A stretch of 64,000 nt of DNA from Zygnema cylindricum (GCA_037447655.1 JBBHKE010000822.1:236750-300749); one strand, 5' to 3'. Positions 47,925-59,310 are shown, counted from the stretch's first letter. The notes: generated by a model not told the origin, from the sequence alone. Translations and numbers: made by a program.

Positions 47925-48802
47925 TGTTGAAAAGAGGTAATTAATAGTTCACTTCTCTATTTTAGTTTTACTTTAAAGAAAGAGAGTGAGGATCGAAGGC
48001 ACGCCATGGCTGCCGCTATATTTAGAAAGTGACAGATTTTGAAGAAAGGATATTTTACTAAAATATTGCCTAAGTCCAGATTTGAACCCAGGTCTGTTAA
48101 CTCGTATGTAGGCGTAAGCCTTATCCACTAGGGAGTTATCGAAACGATACACGTAACTGGTTTCAAAGATATTTAAATATTAACGCAACAGCTAATTAAC
48201 AACAGACTAACCAAAAGGAGCAATTCATGCATGTACGCAAATCTGAACCATGTAAAATATGTTTTGATCGGACGGCCGGCATTGTAGCCGCCACGCGAAG
48301 TGCGCTTTTGGCGTCATTTGGAGATAGAGTCACGCGGTGCCAGGTGGCGCCACAATATTTGATACCGGAGAAGATGGGAGGAGGAACCATGGCTCTCGAT
48401 TTGACTAGTGTCACCTTGTAGACCATGTCGTACAATGGTCGTACAATAAGTACGTCTCCTATTGTACCTTCTTGTACTATATAGTGTTCTTATTGGACAA
48501 GGGTTTAGTAGTTGGTAGTGGTGAGTAGGCAGACCAAGACTTAGTGATATTTAGGTACCTCTCTCTAAGAGAGCTTGTAACTATAAAGGTCATCTTTGAC
48601 CAGCCATAACTTTCTGCTCGAGGAGCAAATTCAATGATTTTTTTTGCGTTTGACTCAAGGGAGTCTTGTCCTCACAGTGGTGAGGGTGGTCAGAATATTT
48701 GTATGCCTGGGCGGCACTTATTTATTAGGAAAGTGGAAGGGGCAAATATTTTCCTAGAGGCTTTACATAGGCTGCTCATTCTGTGGGTCAATTGAGACCA
48801 CA
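47925..48802 (+). repeat. 3' LTR of Copia element 2
   Basis: TGTTGAAAAG ... GAGACCACA. The minus strand carries the clearest tRNA-like module of this family: A box TAGTGGATAAGG (48130-48119), B box GGTTCAAATCT (48088-48078), then TTTT (48063-48060). Confidence 0.9.
48060..48135 (-). other. tRNA-like internal-promoter module in 3' LTR of element 2 (antisense)
   Basis: A and B boxes fit pol III consensus and lie about 30 nt apart, followed by a T-run. Acceptor arms do not pair, so no functional tRNA is expected. Same antisense placement within the first ~210 bp of the LTR as in element 1. Confidence 0.6.
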
Positions 48803-50405
48803 GATTTCAAAAACTATTATTCCATTTTCAAATGAGGTTACTATACCACCATTCTTTTGTATCTGGGGAACACTAACAAGGTTTACAACTCCATCAGGAA
48901 AATACAAAGTATTATTCAAATTCACTTTCCTTACAATAACTTGACCATTCACATTCTTGACTGGTAAATCTAATTTGACAATCCCACTATATCTATCTAG
49001 ACAATATGTCCACTAGCAACCATAACAGTCTTAAGAACTGTAATCTTTCTCAAATCTGTAAACAAACTAATATCACTACAAACATGATGAGTTGCTCCTT
49101 ACTCAACTATCCAATCTTTAAAACTTTGACTCCCACATGCATAATTTGCAGAATTGACAACAACATTTCTATCTTCTTTCATCATGATATAAAAGTTTAG
49201 AGACTTATCGCCTTAATCGTCATTAAAATCTGAATAGTGGGTTTGGTGTCCTCCTCCACGTGATTGTCCAAATCTTCCACGACCTCGTGCTCGTTGTCCA
49301 CTTCGACCTCTTCCTCTTTCTGAGTAGTAAAATGATTTTCCTCCATTTCGTTGAAAACACTGAGCACTAACATGTACCCATTTCTGACAAATATTGCATT
49401 GCTTTTCCCTATCTGGACAGTTAGTAGCCATATGTCCTTTCTTATTACACTTATAAGAAGTAATATGACTTATATCACCTTGATCGATACAACCTCTTCC
49501 AAATCTTGAATACTCAAAATTGTTTCTACCCCCTCTTGATTTAAACCTTCCTCTACCTCCACGACCACGTAGATAGTATACCTCAGACGTGTCAGTGAGG
49601 TTTACATTACTATTTCCAAATCCTCTACTCTCTTTCTCTTTACTCTTCTCTGCACCTTTAAGAAGTTTAATAGCAAAATCAAAAGTAGGATCCTCTGTAG
49701 ATCTTATAACTTCTACTGTGACATCAAACTTAGGTGGTAATCCATTTAGAAAAACGAATACTTTTCATCTTCAGGAGGAAACTTTCCTGCGCTATTCAAC
49801 TTCTCTATCAAAACATTAAATCTTTTTAGAGCATCATCAATCGACTCATTACTCTTCATCCTAAACTGAATAAAGTCATGAAATACATAATTAGACTTAG
49901 TTGCAAATCCTTTTTTAGACATATTTTGAAGATGGGTCCAACAAGCATGAGTAGTATTATGAGTTCACATATGCTCATGAACCGAACTACTACTACTCTG
50001 AAGTAATGTAGTCATTGCTGCCATATCTTTAGAATCCCACTTTTTTCTTCCTTTTTCATCTAATGGTCTTTTCTCTTCTCCTGCAAGTATTTTCCACAAT
50101 TTTTTTGGAGTAAAGGTTCCCTGAATATATCTCTTCTATACAAGATAATTATTTCCATTAAGCATGATAGTCTTAGAAGACACCTTATAATTTGACTCTT
50201 CATCTGAACTTGACTCATCATCATCATAAAAAGGTACTTCTATTTTGCCCTTTTTGACTTTCTTCTTAGAACTCTCGTCATTTGAATTGCCATCAAAGGC
50301 AGGAGTCTTACCAAATGATTGACCTTCTCTTTTTGCCTTGAGAAATTCGTAAAGTTCCTCCATAGTCGCTGGATCAAACTGAATTGTGAGACTCTCTTTC
50401 GCCAT
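48803..50405 (-). pseudogene. gag and start of protease of Copia element 3 (different lineage)
   Basis: Starts at 50405 with MAKESLTIQFDPATMEELYE. Capsid fragments follow in shifted frames. A double CCHC region (CNKKGHMATNC, CNICQKWVHVSAQC) and an Arg/Gly-rich tail (RGRGRSGQRARGRGRFGQSR) lie at about 49480-49213. A protease-downstream segment (NTLYFPDGVVNLVSVPQIQK) runs to 48803, where it is cut by the element 2 LTR. Integrase and RT are missing. Confidence 0.82.
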
Positions 50406-50448
50406 TGATAGCTTCTCTGATTCTCCAACTTCAATCTAAATAAACACT

Positions 50449-50460
50449 GCTTTGATACCA
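50449..50460 (-). other. primer-binding site of element 3, canonical tRNA-iMet 3' end type
   Basis: TGGTATCAAAGC on the element strand, two bases from the LTR end. One base differs from the common plant Copia PBS TGGTATCAGAGC. Confidence 0.75.
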
Positions 50461-50462
50461 AT

Positions 50463-51074
50463 TGATAGGAATAAGAGTCAATCGGCGCTCACAATTATCT
50501 AAATATCTCAATGCGGAAGCGAAATTAAAATCAAAACAAACATTATAACACATTGAAAGTTCATAATCTAAGATAGAGGCAAATATAATACTCAATAAAA
50601 TAAGCTCATATTAACTCAATCCTTAAACATTACACTTTACTTAATTTTCTTTCTAATTGATTCTACCACACTCACACGATGGCTTTTTAACTTAGCCACG
50701 GAAATAATCTAGAACACTATTTCTAGAAGCCTCACAATGTACTTAGACGCAAATATGGTACAACGCAAAATGAAATCACTGGAAACAAAACTGACAGTCC
50801 TGTACTAGAAACTTAACTTACGCGAAACGAAAAAACTAGATGTTTGTCGCGCGAAACGAAACTTCTCGACGTACGGTACTAGAACTTAAACGAAACAAAA
50901 TAAAACAAATCAAATCAAATCGCGTACACGCGAAACGTATACGCACGAAATACCAAATCAAACTAAACGAAACAAAACCAAAATACGCGAACCGACGCAC
51001 GACCAAATCTATATCCACACTAACTACGAACCAAAATTACGTAAACAAAGATTCAACCATTGTAAATCCTAACA
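50463..51074 (-). repeat. 5' LTR of Copia element 3
   Basis: 612 bp, plus-strand TGATAGGAAT ... ATCCTAACA. It directly precedes the PBS. No second copy lies in the window because the element is truncated. Confidence 0.75.
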
Positions 51075-51612
51075 CCCTCCCCCCCTCTCTCTCCATCTCC
51101 CCACTTTTATTTACTTTCCTCACCTTTCCTCCTTCCTCCTCTTCCTCCCTCCCATGAATATCATACTGTTTTGGCATCTTCCCGAGTTTTAAAAAAGATG
51201 GCGAAAGCTCGTCTCTATCGTGGCATAATTATGGCATTTCAGGAAAAGAACAAACCGTACTGAAGTGAATCGGCCATGTGGCGACAGCCGTATCGCTTTC
51301 GATTTCCGAAACAGTTTTTGGTTTGGTACTTATTTAAATTTAGACTTTGTAGGGGATGGAATCGTACTTTTTCGAAATCGTACTTTTTTAAATTTGTACT
51401 TATTCAAAAGTCCTACTTTTCACTTTTTCAATATGAAACTTTTTCAGAATCGAACTTTTTCAAAATCGTTTTTTTTTCAAAATTGTTTTTTTTTCAAAAT
51501 CATACTTTTTCCAAATTCATACATTTTCGAAAAATCTTTGGATCCAATTTGGGGTACAATTTGGCTATCGGGAACGAGATTCTCCATGATAAGGATCAGT
51601 TATTTTTTAGGG

Positions 51613-52778
51613 AATTGATCGTGACAATGATTGTTTTGGTTGCGCACAGTCACTTACGTCATTTTGTCAAAAACTGTGCGTTTGAAGTACATATTGGTAT
51701 AAATAAAGTACCGTTGAGTACAAATTTGAATGTCAATCGGTTGGACAACTTTGACTTTTAAAATATTGTTTCAACCGCTTAAAATTTTGCCGCGCTTGCG
51801 GACGTCGACCGTCATAATAAAATTAGCAATTCACACGGCCGACTAACGTTTACGGTAACAAAACTGCGGCAACCACATGTAAATAAAAGTGTTCCATACA
51901 GTCACTTTTTGTCTTTACGTGAGCTCGACCGTGGGAGTACTTAGCCGCAAAATTGAAATTTAATCGTTTGAGCGTTACATTGAACTTGGACGCAAATTGA
52001 AACGAAACCTCATTAAACTAAACTGATCTACTGTAAGTTTTGAAAAAAAATATTAAAACGCACGAAACGAAATTTTGCTGTCAATGTAAAAAACTAAGTT
52101 TGTTGATTGGTAGATCGTGTGGCTTGATTTCGTCGCGCGTGACGACGCGCATTTTTTTCATTTAATTTCAATTGGTATTTTTACGCCGGTTCGTTATATT
52201 ATAGTGTTCAAAGTTTGTTTCGTTTCGTGCGTTTTAATATTTCCGTACAAGATTTATAGTACTTTAGTTTAAAGAGATTTCGTTTCACTTTGCGTCTAAG
52301 TTCAATGTAACGCTTATACGAAATTTAAATTGTCGTAAAATTGAAATTTTATCGTATAAGTAGTTCAATTTAGTTTAAAGAGGTTTCGTTTCAATTTGCG
52401 TCCAAGTTCAATTTAACGCTCAAACGATTAAATTTCAATTTTGCGGCTAAGTACTCCCACGATGGAGCTCACGTAAAGACAAAAAGTGACTGTCTGCAAC
52501 ACTTTTATTTACATGTGGTTGCGGCAGTTTTGTTACCGTGAACGTTTGTCGGCCGTGTGAATTGCTAATTTTATTATGACGGTCGACGTTCGCAAGCGCG
52601 ACAAAATTTTAAGCGGTTGAAACAATATTTATAAAGTCAAAGTTGTCCAACCGATTGACCGTCAAATTTGTACTCAACGAGACTTTATTTGTACCAATAT
52701 ATACTTCAAACGTACATTTTTTGACAAAATGACGTAAGTGACTGTGCGCAACCAAAACATTCACTATCATGATCAATT
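51613..52778. mobile_element. 1.17-kb foldback palindrome
   Basis: Left arm 51613-52072 and right arm 52219-52778 are inverted copies (outer ends AATTGATC / GATCAATT; inner ends AACGCACGAAACGAAA / TTTCGTTTCGTGCGTT) around a 146-bp spacer. Arm similarity is high, with point changes. The right arm holds an extra ~100-bp internal duplication. No protein is encoded. Transcription through it would give a long hairpin RNA. Confidence 0.8.
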
Positions 52779-52902
52779 ACCTTTTTTATTATTGTGAATA
52801 GTTAAAGCGCATGGAATTTGATTAGTACGAACGTCCATTATTTAAACAGTACGGTTCATGTGACCGAAAGAGAAGTGGCCTAGTTCGGTTCGGTTTGGCT
52901 CA

Positions 52903-53897
52903 TAGCCTGTTCCCACCGGAAAAAATCTCACTTCCGCAACAGACGGGCGTTCGAATAATGTACGGATTTCCGAGCACCGATTTTTTTGTTTTCGGAAATT
53001 TTCGAAAAACCGTACAAACTAACTTCCTAAAAATATTGGGGGATATTGAAGTCGGGTTAAAGTAGCGTATTTCTGTGAAACAGACCAACGGTAACCCGAA
53101 AAGTTGACGTAGCAAAAACAACATCCGAATGACTATTTCGTTGTTTTCGCGCGTATTAGTAATTACTACACCGCGAATAGTTATTAATGTCAAAGTCACT
53201 AATTTGTGTTCTTAAATTTCTGATTTTTTCTTCAAATAGGATACATGATTTTATTTTTTCCTTGACGCTAATTAAGGTACCGTACAAAATAAAGTAAAGC
53301 CTGAAAGTACATTAAGATCTAAATAGTGTGGTGTACGGTCGATGTCAGACCGTACATAACTGTACCTTTTAAGGGAAAATTTACAAAAAATGAATTAAAT
53401 CAGACGCACACGCATAGGAACACGCGCTCAGAAAAACGGGATTAGTCTAACACGTAAACTATTATAGGATGTACGGATATTTTAAATTCGCAACGGCGTA
53501 CGATTTCTAATATTTTGTATGGATACATATATTAATGTATATAATCGTACGTCGAATATTCCATTTTTGTTGTTCCCAAATTAGCATAAACGCCGAAATT
53601 AGAATACACATTTTTTTTGAAAATTTTCAAAAATTAGCATCAATTACGGTAAATTTTCTTCAACACTATTTCAACTTTGACACTAATAACGATTCGCGGT
53701 GTAGTAAGTTTGAAAAACTGCAGGTTTGTTTTCGCGCTTATGTTTGATGATGTCGAAGTGTGTGACTTGTCACAGGACACCTTCAATCGGAATTACGTGC
53801 TAAAATTTTGGTGTAAACAAGACCCGTTTTCCGATGAGTTCTCGGAAAATCATCGAAATGGGCAAAAAGTTACGAATGCTCTGATGGGAATAGGCTA
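52903..53897. mobile_element. second copy of the 3-bp-TSD MITE, split by a nested MITE
   Basis: TAGCCTGTTCCCACCGG at the left and GATGGGAATAGGCTA at the right, flanked by TCA on both sides. Without the 537-bp insertion at 53167-53703 the length is about 458 bp, close to the 29.7-kb copy. Confidence 0.8.
53167..53703. mobile_element. TA-bounded MITE (family B), nested copy
   Basis: 537 bp. TACACCGCGAATAGTTATTA and its inverted match TAATAACGATTCGCGGTGTA at the ends, with TA borders. Inserted inside the split MITE above. Confidence 0.85.
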
Positions 53898-53937
53898 TCA
53901 GTCTGGTTTGGCTCGGATCGGCTCTTCTCCTCTACAG

Positions 53938-54479
53938 TACACCGCGAATCGTTATTAGTGTCAAAGTTTAAATAGTGTTGAAGAAAATTTACCGTAATTG
54001 ATGCTAATTAAGAATTTGATTTTTTTTTTAAAAGGTGTATTCTAATTTCGGCATTATGCTAATTTGGGAACAACAAAAATGGAATATTCGCCGTACGATT
54101 ATATACATTAATATATGTATCCGTACAAAATATTAGAAATCGTACAACGTCGTGAAATTTAAATATCCTTACATGTCCAGACTAGTTTACGTGTCAGACT
54201 AATCTCGTTTTTTGAGCGCACGTTCCTATGCGTGCGCGTATAATTAAATTCATTTTTTGTAAATTTTTCACTTGAAAAGGTACATTTATGTACGGTCTGA
54301 CATCGACCGTACACCACACTATTTAGATCTTAATGTACTTTCGTTCTTTAAGCTATTTTGTACAATACCTTTATTATTGTCAAGGAAAAATTAAAATCAT
54401 GTATCCTATTTAAGGAAAAAAATCAAAATTTTAAGAACCCAAATTAGTGACTTTGACACTAATAACGATGCGCGGTGTA
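53938..54479. mobile_element. TA-bounded MITE (family B), inverted full copy
   Basis: 542 bp, the reverse complement of the nested copy over its whole length with moderate divergence. Same TACACCGCG termini. The two copies lie head-to-head about 234 bp apart. Confidence 0.85.
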
Positions 54480-54482
54480 CAA

Positions 54483-55051
54483 TACACCGTCAATCGCTAT
54501 TAGAGTAAAGGAATAAATAGCGTAAAAACATAATAGTGTTATTAACACTAATCGGGATTTAAAAAAAGAAAATAAAATAAAATATATATATATATATATA
54601 TACTAATTAATCCTTAACTGTAATTTGGGTTGTCCTGAATAATAAATACCCGCCCTTTTTATGTCTACAGTAATATGTGTATCCGTACAAAATCTGACAA
54701 TTCGTACGCCGTCGCGCTGTTCACACGGTCGACGGACGAACATATGAGAACGTGACTTTTGTCGAAGAGTTTGCATCTCTTTCTTCCAGTGCACATTTAC
54801 ATGTATGCGCAATAATGTTAAGTGCCTTTTTATGCCTTTGTAATTAGAAAAGTACCATTTCGTACGGAGATACCATGTCTGTACGCCACACTATTTCCAT
54901 CGCAGTGTATTTCCATTTTTAATGCTAATTGATAAAAAACCCTAATTAGAATAATGGAAAAAATAGAATTATGGATTGTATTTCAGGTTTTTACTTTTGA
55001 AAAAAGGGCACCTAATTGGCGTTATTTACTCAAATAGCGATTGGCGGTGTA
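54483..55051. mobile_element. TA-bounded MITE (related family C)
   Basis: 569 bp. TACACCGTCAATCGCTATT at the left, AATAGCGATTGGCGGTGTA at the right. It starts three bases after the family B copy and contains an (AT)n run near 54580. Confidence 0.8.
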
Positions 55052-55291
55052 CTGTTCATTACGTAAAAATCCGTTCGTATCAGCTCGACTCGAATGCTGG
55101 CTCGAAAAAACCAAACGATTGGAATATAATCTATATAAGTCGTTAATACATTTCCTATCGGGCGTACGAAATGTTCGTAGCTCAAATACAGCGAGGAGTC
55201 GGCCAACCCACTCCGGGTAGAAAATCGAGAGAATCAAAATACGGATCTGAATCAAGCAATTTTAACACTCGATGATTTGAATTCAAAAGAA

Positions 55292-55414
55292 ATGGAGCCG
55301 CCGCAGTTTTCGGAAGTGATTTCAAACTGCGTACGATTTCGCAAATTCAAACGACTTAAGTTGAAACAAGAGCGCCAATACAACTCACCTATCAAGCAAG
55401 CTCCTGATATTTAA
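55292..55414 (+). CDS. small ORF, 40 aa, basic, uncertain
   Basis: Encodes a peptide beginning MEPPQFSEVISNCV and rich in Arg/Lys (RFRKFKRLKLKQERQ). The frame is open for about 28 more codons upstream without a Met. It could be a 5' exon of the coiled-coil gene downstream or chance. No family recognised. Confidence 0.2.
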   Translation: MEPPQFSEVISNCVRFRKFKRLKLKQERQYNSPIKQAPDI

Positions 55415-56132
55415 CAATCTGTGAGGTGAGGTGAGACAGTGTGTCTTATTATCCTGGCTTTCTTTGCAAACGCCTCTGGTGCTTTATAAAGATTCTCAAT
55501 CAGCAACTACTACAGCTGAATGCAACTCTGGTAATGGTTTCTCTTTGCATTTGGATAGAATAGAGACTCATCACAAAGGTTAAAGGAGCGACAAGCTTAG
55601 CCATGAGAAAAACATCTCCTTAATTCTCATAACAAGTACAACTAGTTTTAGTGCAAAATTATGAAACTATTTCCCCGTCAAAAAGATAAAGCATGTAAGT
55701 GAAGATAGGTACATTGAAGCCACTGAGCGCAGGCATATTTTTTGTACCTTTGAACATAATTTACAGGGAGGCATATTCCTTGCCGTTATAAAAGTTATTT
55801 CACACGCTTGCCTCGAGGGTTACTATTGCTGCCTTCTAGCATAAGTACGTGCCATGTATGAATCAAAGGATATGGACACCTGAAATCTTGTGCAATTAGA
55901 TATGCAGATTGCTGCTTGTTTCTAGCAAGGTATAAAGTTCTGATGTTTTTTCTTGTGCAATTTGCAGGGCAAACTGGTGCTATCATTCACAATGGAAGGT
56001 ACATTTCTAATGCAATTACAATGCAGCTGTTATTAATAACGACAACTTGTCTGTGCATAACCAGGATGAGTAGTTGGAATGATCTATGGCTTGAACCACA
56101 CTTCCGAATCGGAGAGCCTAGTCAAGCAATGA
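55415..56132. other. no firm gene; possible short exons
   Basis: Acceptor-like TTTGCAG at about 55966 and donor-like GGAAGGTACA near 55999 bracket a possible 31-bp exon. I could not join it in frame to the coiled-coil ORF. Confidence 0.3.
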
Positions 56133-56453
56133 ATGGACGACGGTGGCTTACTGCAGGTCCTTCTGGAGAACAAAGCAAGTGTGCGGGCTGAACGCATAGA
56201 AAGTTGCTTTGAGAACCTCTTGACGGAAATTCAGCTGGTAAATAACCGAATTGATGAAATTCAACGAGACAGGGAAGTTCTCCGGGGGGAAATTCAGTTG
56301 GAAAAAAATCGAAACATTGAAAATCAACGAGAGAAGGAGCTTCTCCTAAGGAAAATTGAGCTGGCAAAAAATCGAAACATTGGACTTCAACGAGAGTTGG
56401 AACTTCAACAAGAGGAGATACAACTTTTGAGGAAAATTTCCGCTAAATCATAA
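56133..56453 (+). CDS. coiled-coil protein with 21-residue tandem repeats
   Basis: 106-codon frame from ATG 56133. An alternative acceptor inside it (CTGCAG|GTCCTT) may make it an internal or last exon. Residues from about 32 are three tandem 21-residue units (56226-56288, 56289-56351, 56352-56414) with the pattern EIQLxxNRxxExQRxxExL, plus a partial fourth. They are rich in Glu, Leu, Lys and Gln with heptad spacing, so a continuous alpha-helical coiled coil is predicted. The 63-bp DNA units are still clearly alike. No catalytic domain; function unknown. Confidence 0.5.
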   Translation: MDDGGLLQVLLENKASVRAERIESCFENLLTEIQLVNNRIDEIQRDREVLRGEIQLEKNRNIENQREKELLLRKIELAKNRNIGLQRELELQQEEIQLLRKISAKS

Positions 56454-57909
56454 AGGTCTTTTGAGTTTGCCTTCTCCAAACAGCAAGCGTACGTATTCGT
56501 GCTTATGTAAATTTACAAAAAATGACTCGTAAAATGTCATATCTTAGAACTGCCTATTTTGTAGAGCACATACCTAGTTTGTTTATTTACGCATGTAAAC
56601 CACCAGAATGTTTAAAGCCATTATGAGCATACTACGGCTTGAGTGATTTTGGATCCTCATACAATGGAATGGACTGGGTTTATGAAACTGAGTAGACCAT
56701 TACTCCACGATTTCTAAGTTTGGTGAAAATATGAGCCTGTGTATAGTATGTATGGTTGTCAAGGTGAGTTACTATTCTTACTTTGTAACTGACTAGCGTT
56801 AATCATTTGTGAGAAAACCAGGAGGCAAGTGAAGACTGGAAGAACTTTGACATGACTGGGAAACTTGCAAGAAGGTGACGAAGCAAGTTGTTCCTGAAAT
56901 CTAGATCTCATTTTAGCAAGGCTTGTTCACTAGTAATGACGAGCAGGTGAAAGCTCACAAATACATTCTGCACTTATGCTGCTGTCCCTAAGACTCTAGG
57001 TGCTGCTGTCCCTAAGACTCTAGAGTTATTGGCTATGTATGTTCACCCGCTGGCTGTCAAGATAATACACTTTTGTTTGCCCTGGACATTTTTTGTCGTT
57101 TTACATATCCCGATGAAAGTTGAGCATGTGGATTATGATGTGGCAACTATAGAAATGCTTGCTGACACATACACATTTAGAACATCTTGAACAGATACCA
57201 AGACTAAAGAAGGATTTCCAGCCTTTTCAAGCTTTTTGTTCACAAACGTTTATCAATATAATTCAAAATCTTCAGCAAGACACCACAAGATTAAAAGAAC
57301 GAACTGGACTTTCACTAGTTTCTCACTACAAAATGCGGAATGATCGTATTTCTTTATGTTTGTAGCAATGGGCTACAGAGGAGCTAGGAGTAGCTTCTTA
57401 GCATAAACCTGAGCACAAGAAAGTGGCATCGCCAATTTGAAAGGGCTAATGAGACAAACGAGTGAGAACTGACATCCACAGCCCTTTCTATATGTTTCTT
57501 AATGGAGACAATATTCCAATAGAAGTATAGAGGATTGGGACTAATCTGGGACAAGTGAAAATCCACCTGTGACAACTCAAGATTAAAAAAAAGTAACCAC
57601 TTGTAACCACAATAGAGCCTCGCCACCAGAAAAGTCATAAAAAAAACTCGCTTTGTCTTATTATTGAAAATGAAGTACAATCATTGTCGAACAATGGTAG
57701 CACAATTCACAGTAGGTATACAGAAACCTTTATGTACAAAGCCAGTAAAACATATTATACTCAACCCAAGTGAAACTAGCCAGGATTGAGCCTTAAAACT
57801 ATCAGATTTTAACTATGTGAACTGCTTGTTCACTCGATAAATCTCCTGCGTATACGTGATTTTTAAATACCCGCAGGACAATATATCCATATCAAAGGCT
57901 TGCTTCTTC
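56454..57909. other. no supported gene; 24-bp tandem duplication
   Basis: AT-rich. Holds a perfect tandem repeat TGCTGCTGTCCCTAAGACTC (plus four bases) at 56977-57023. A 68-codon ORF at 57159-57365 has no recognisable domain. Confidence 0.5.
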
Positions 57910-58376
57910 TCAACGGAGCATTTGCTCCTTAACTACTTCCAGACAACGGTTAACCTTATGCGATACATCTTCTCTAAAACAAACATACAATAAGACCTTT
58001 AATTTTTCTGCGTTTGTTGAATCCCAACTTCTGTTGAAGATATAATGCCGCACGCATTACACTTTTAAATTTGACATCCCATCTGACGCACCGGATGGAC
58101 GAAGAACATCAATTAGCGATAGCCTATAGCCTTTGCTATAGAACAAAATAGAAATCTCGAAAAAAATCCTAACTCTGAAATGATGGTTACAACATATTGT
58201 TCGACAACGAGTCACAAGTCCCACAAGGAACACTAATTGAGGTAGCCTCGGCCTCCATACAAGACATCCAATCGAGGTCTCGCCCACATGTTTCATTTAA
58301 AAAGTCTCCCTTGAAATCACCGCCGAGTTTCCCATAAGAGTCGACTCCTTCCCATAAAACTGGCATTCCCTGCGAC
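57910..58376 (-). CDS. last two exons of an unknown gene
   Basis: Exon 58376-58191 encodes QGMPVLWEGVDSYGKLGGDF, then ETCGRDLDWMSCMEAEATSI and PCGTCDSLSNNM. The donor at 58190 (TT|GTAACC, phase 2) joins exon 57973-57910 (acceptor TTTTAG), giving EDVSHKVNRCLEVVKEQMLR and a TGA stop. Phase and splice consensus agree, which supports a real gene. Cys-rich in the upstream exon; family not recognised. Upstream exons must lie beyond a simple repeat and the assembly gap. Confidence 0.5.
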
Positions 58377-58395
58377 CTCGAAAGAATCACAAACA

Positions 58396-58480
58396 AAACG
58401 ACAAAAACACACATAAATAAACAAACAAATAAACAAACAAACAAATAAACAAACGAACGAACAAATAAATAAACAAAACA
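58396..58480. repeat. (AAATAAAC)n-type simple repeat
   Basis: AAACAAATAAACAAAC repeats directly upstream (minus sense) of the 58191-58376 exon. Confidence 0.8.
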
Positions 58481-58653
58481 AACCAGAAAAGAATAAAATG
58501 AAAGATGGATTGATGATATCAACTGCCTTGGTTTAGGTCGAGACGTACAACTTTGAACCCACAAGATAACACACACATACACAAAAAAAAAAAAAAAAAC
58601 ATCAACCGATAGACAAAATAACTAGATACTAGATCTACGAGGTTACCATGATT

Positions 58654-58663
58654 NNNNNNNNNN
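58654..58663. other. assembly gap (10 N)
   Basis: Ten N next to a T homopolymer. The true length is unknown. The next 250 bp contain repeated TTGGCT/GGCTGGC words and no gene. Confidence 0.95.
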
Positions 58664-59090
58664 TTTTTTTTTTTTTTAAATTCTTGGGTTTAATCACTGA
58701 AACTGTGATTATTGCTAAGCGCCACATCATCAGCTTCCGTCTCCAGCGTTTTCAGTTTTTTAAAGTATGGGCTTTGGCTGGCAAAAAAAAAAAGTTTTAG
58801 ACTCATTGGCTGCGGGCTGGCTCAAAACAGTGCGAGGTTTTAACAATTGGCAATTGGCTGGCAGCAAATGCTTTTTCTTTTAATTGGCTTAGAACTAAAA
58901 AGCGCTGATTGGCACGGGCGGGCATTGGCTTTTTCATGTTTTAATTAGTTACATACGGTCGGTTAACGGTTAACAATTTTGGAGCGTGACAAAACTCGGT
59001 CGGGCGTCGGTTACTCAGATTTTGAAAAAAAAAAACGGTCGGTTTCGGGTATGAAATTTTTTGACTTTTGCGACCTCTGCCTTCGACTAC

Positions 59091-59310
59091 TACACCGCGA
59101 ATCGTTATTAGTGTCAAAGTCACTAATTTGGGTTCTTAAATTTTTTTTTTTTTTTCGCAATTAGTATACATGATTTTTGAAAATAAATTAGCACCGCTAT
59201 TTAAGGACGTGGACCATAATCTGCCACGCCTCTCGCACTAAATTAGAATCAATAACACTAATTTTTTTTTCGCTATTTAAACTTTGACACTAATAACGAT
59301 TCGCGGTGTA
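59091..59310. mobile_element. short deletion derivative of the TACACCGCG MITE family
   Basis: 220 bp with TACACCGCGAATCGTTATTA and its inverted match at the ends. Outer parts are homologous to family B; the middle differs or is lost. Confidence 0.82.

Larger units (their letters stand above)
42602..48802 (+). mobile_element. Ty1/Copia element 2 (plus strand)
   Basis: LTRs 42602-43481 (880 bp) and 47925-48802 (878 bp), nearly alike, enclosing a degenerate gag-pol of the same lineage as element 1. The PPT AAGGGGAG precedes the 3' LTR. The 5' LTR starts TT instead of TG. Flanking pentamers (AAGGC on the left, GATTT on the right) do not match: the left flank is element 1 LTR, the right flank is element 3, indicating rearrangement after insertion. 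Confidence 0.9.
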
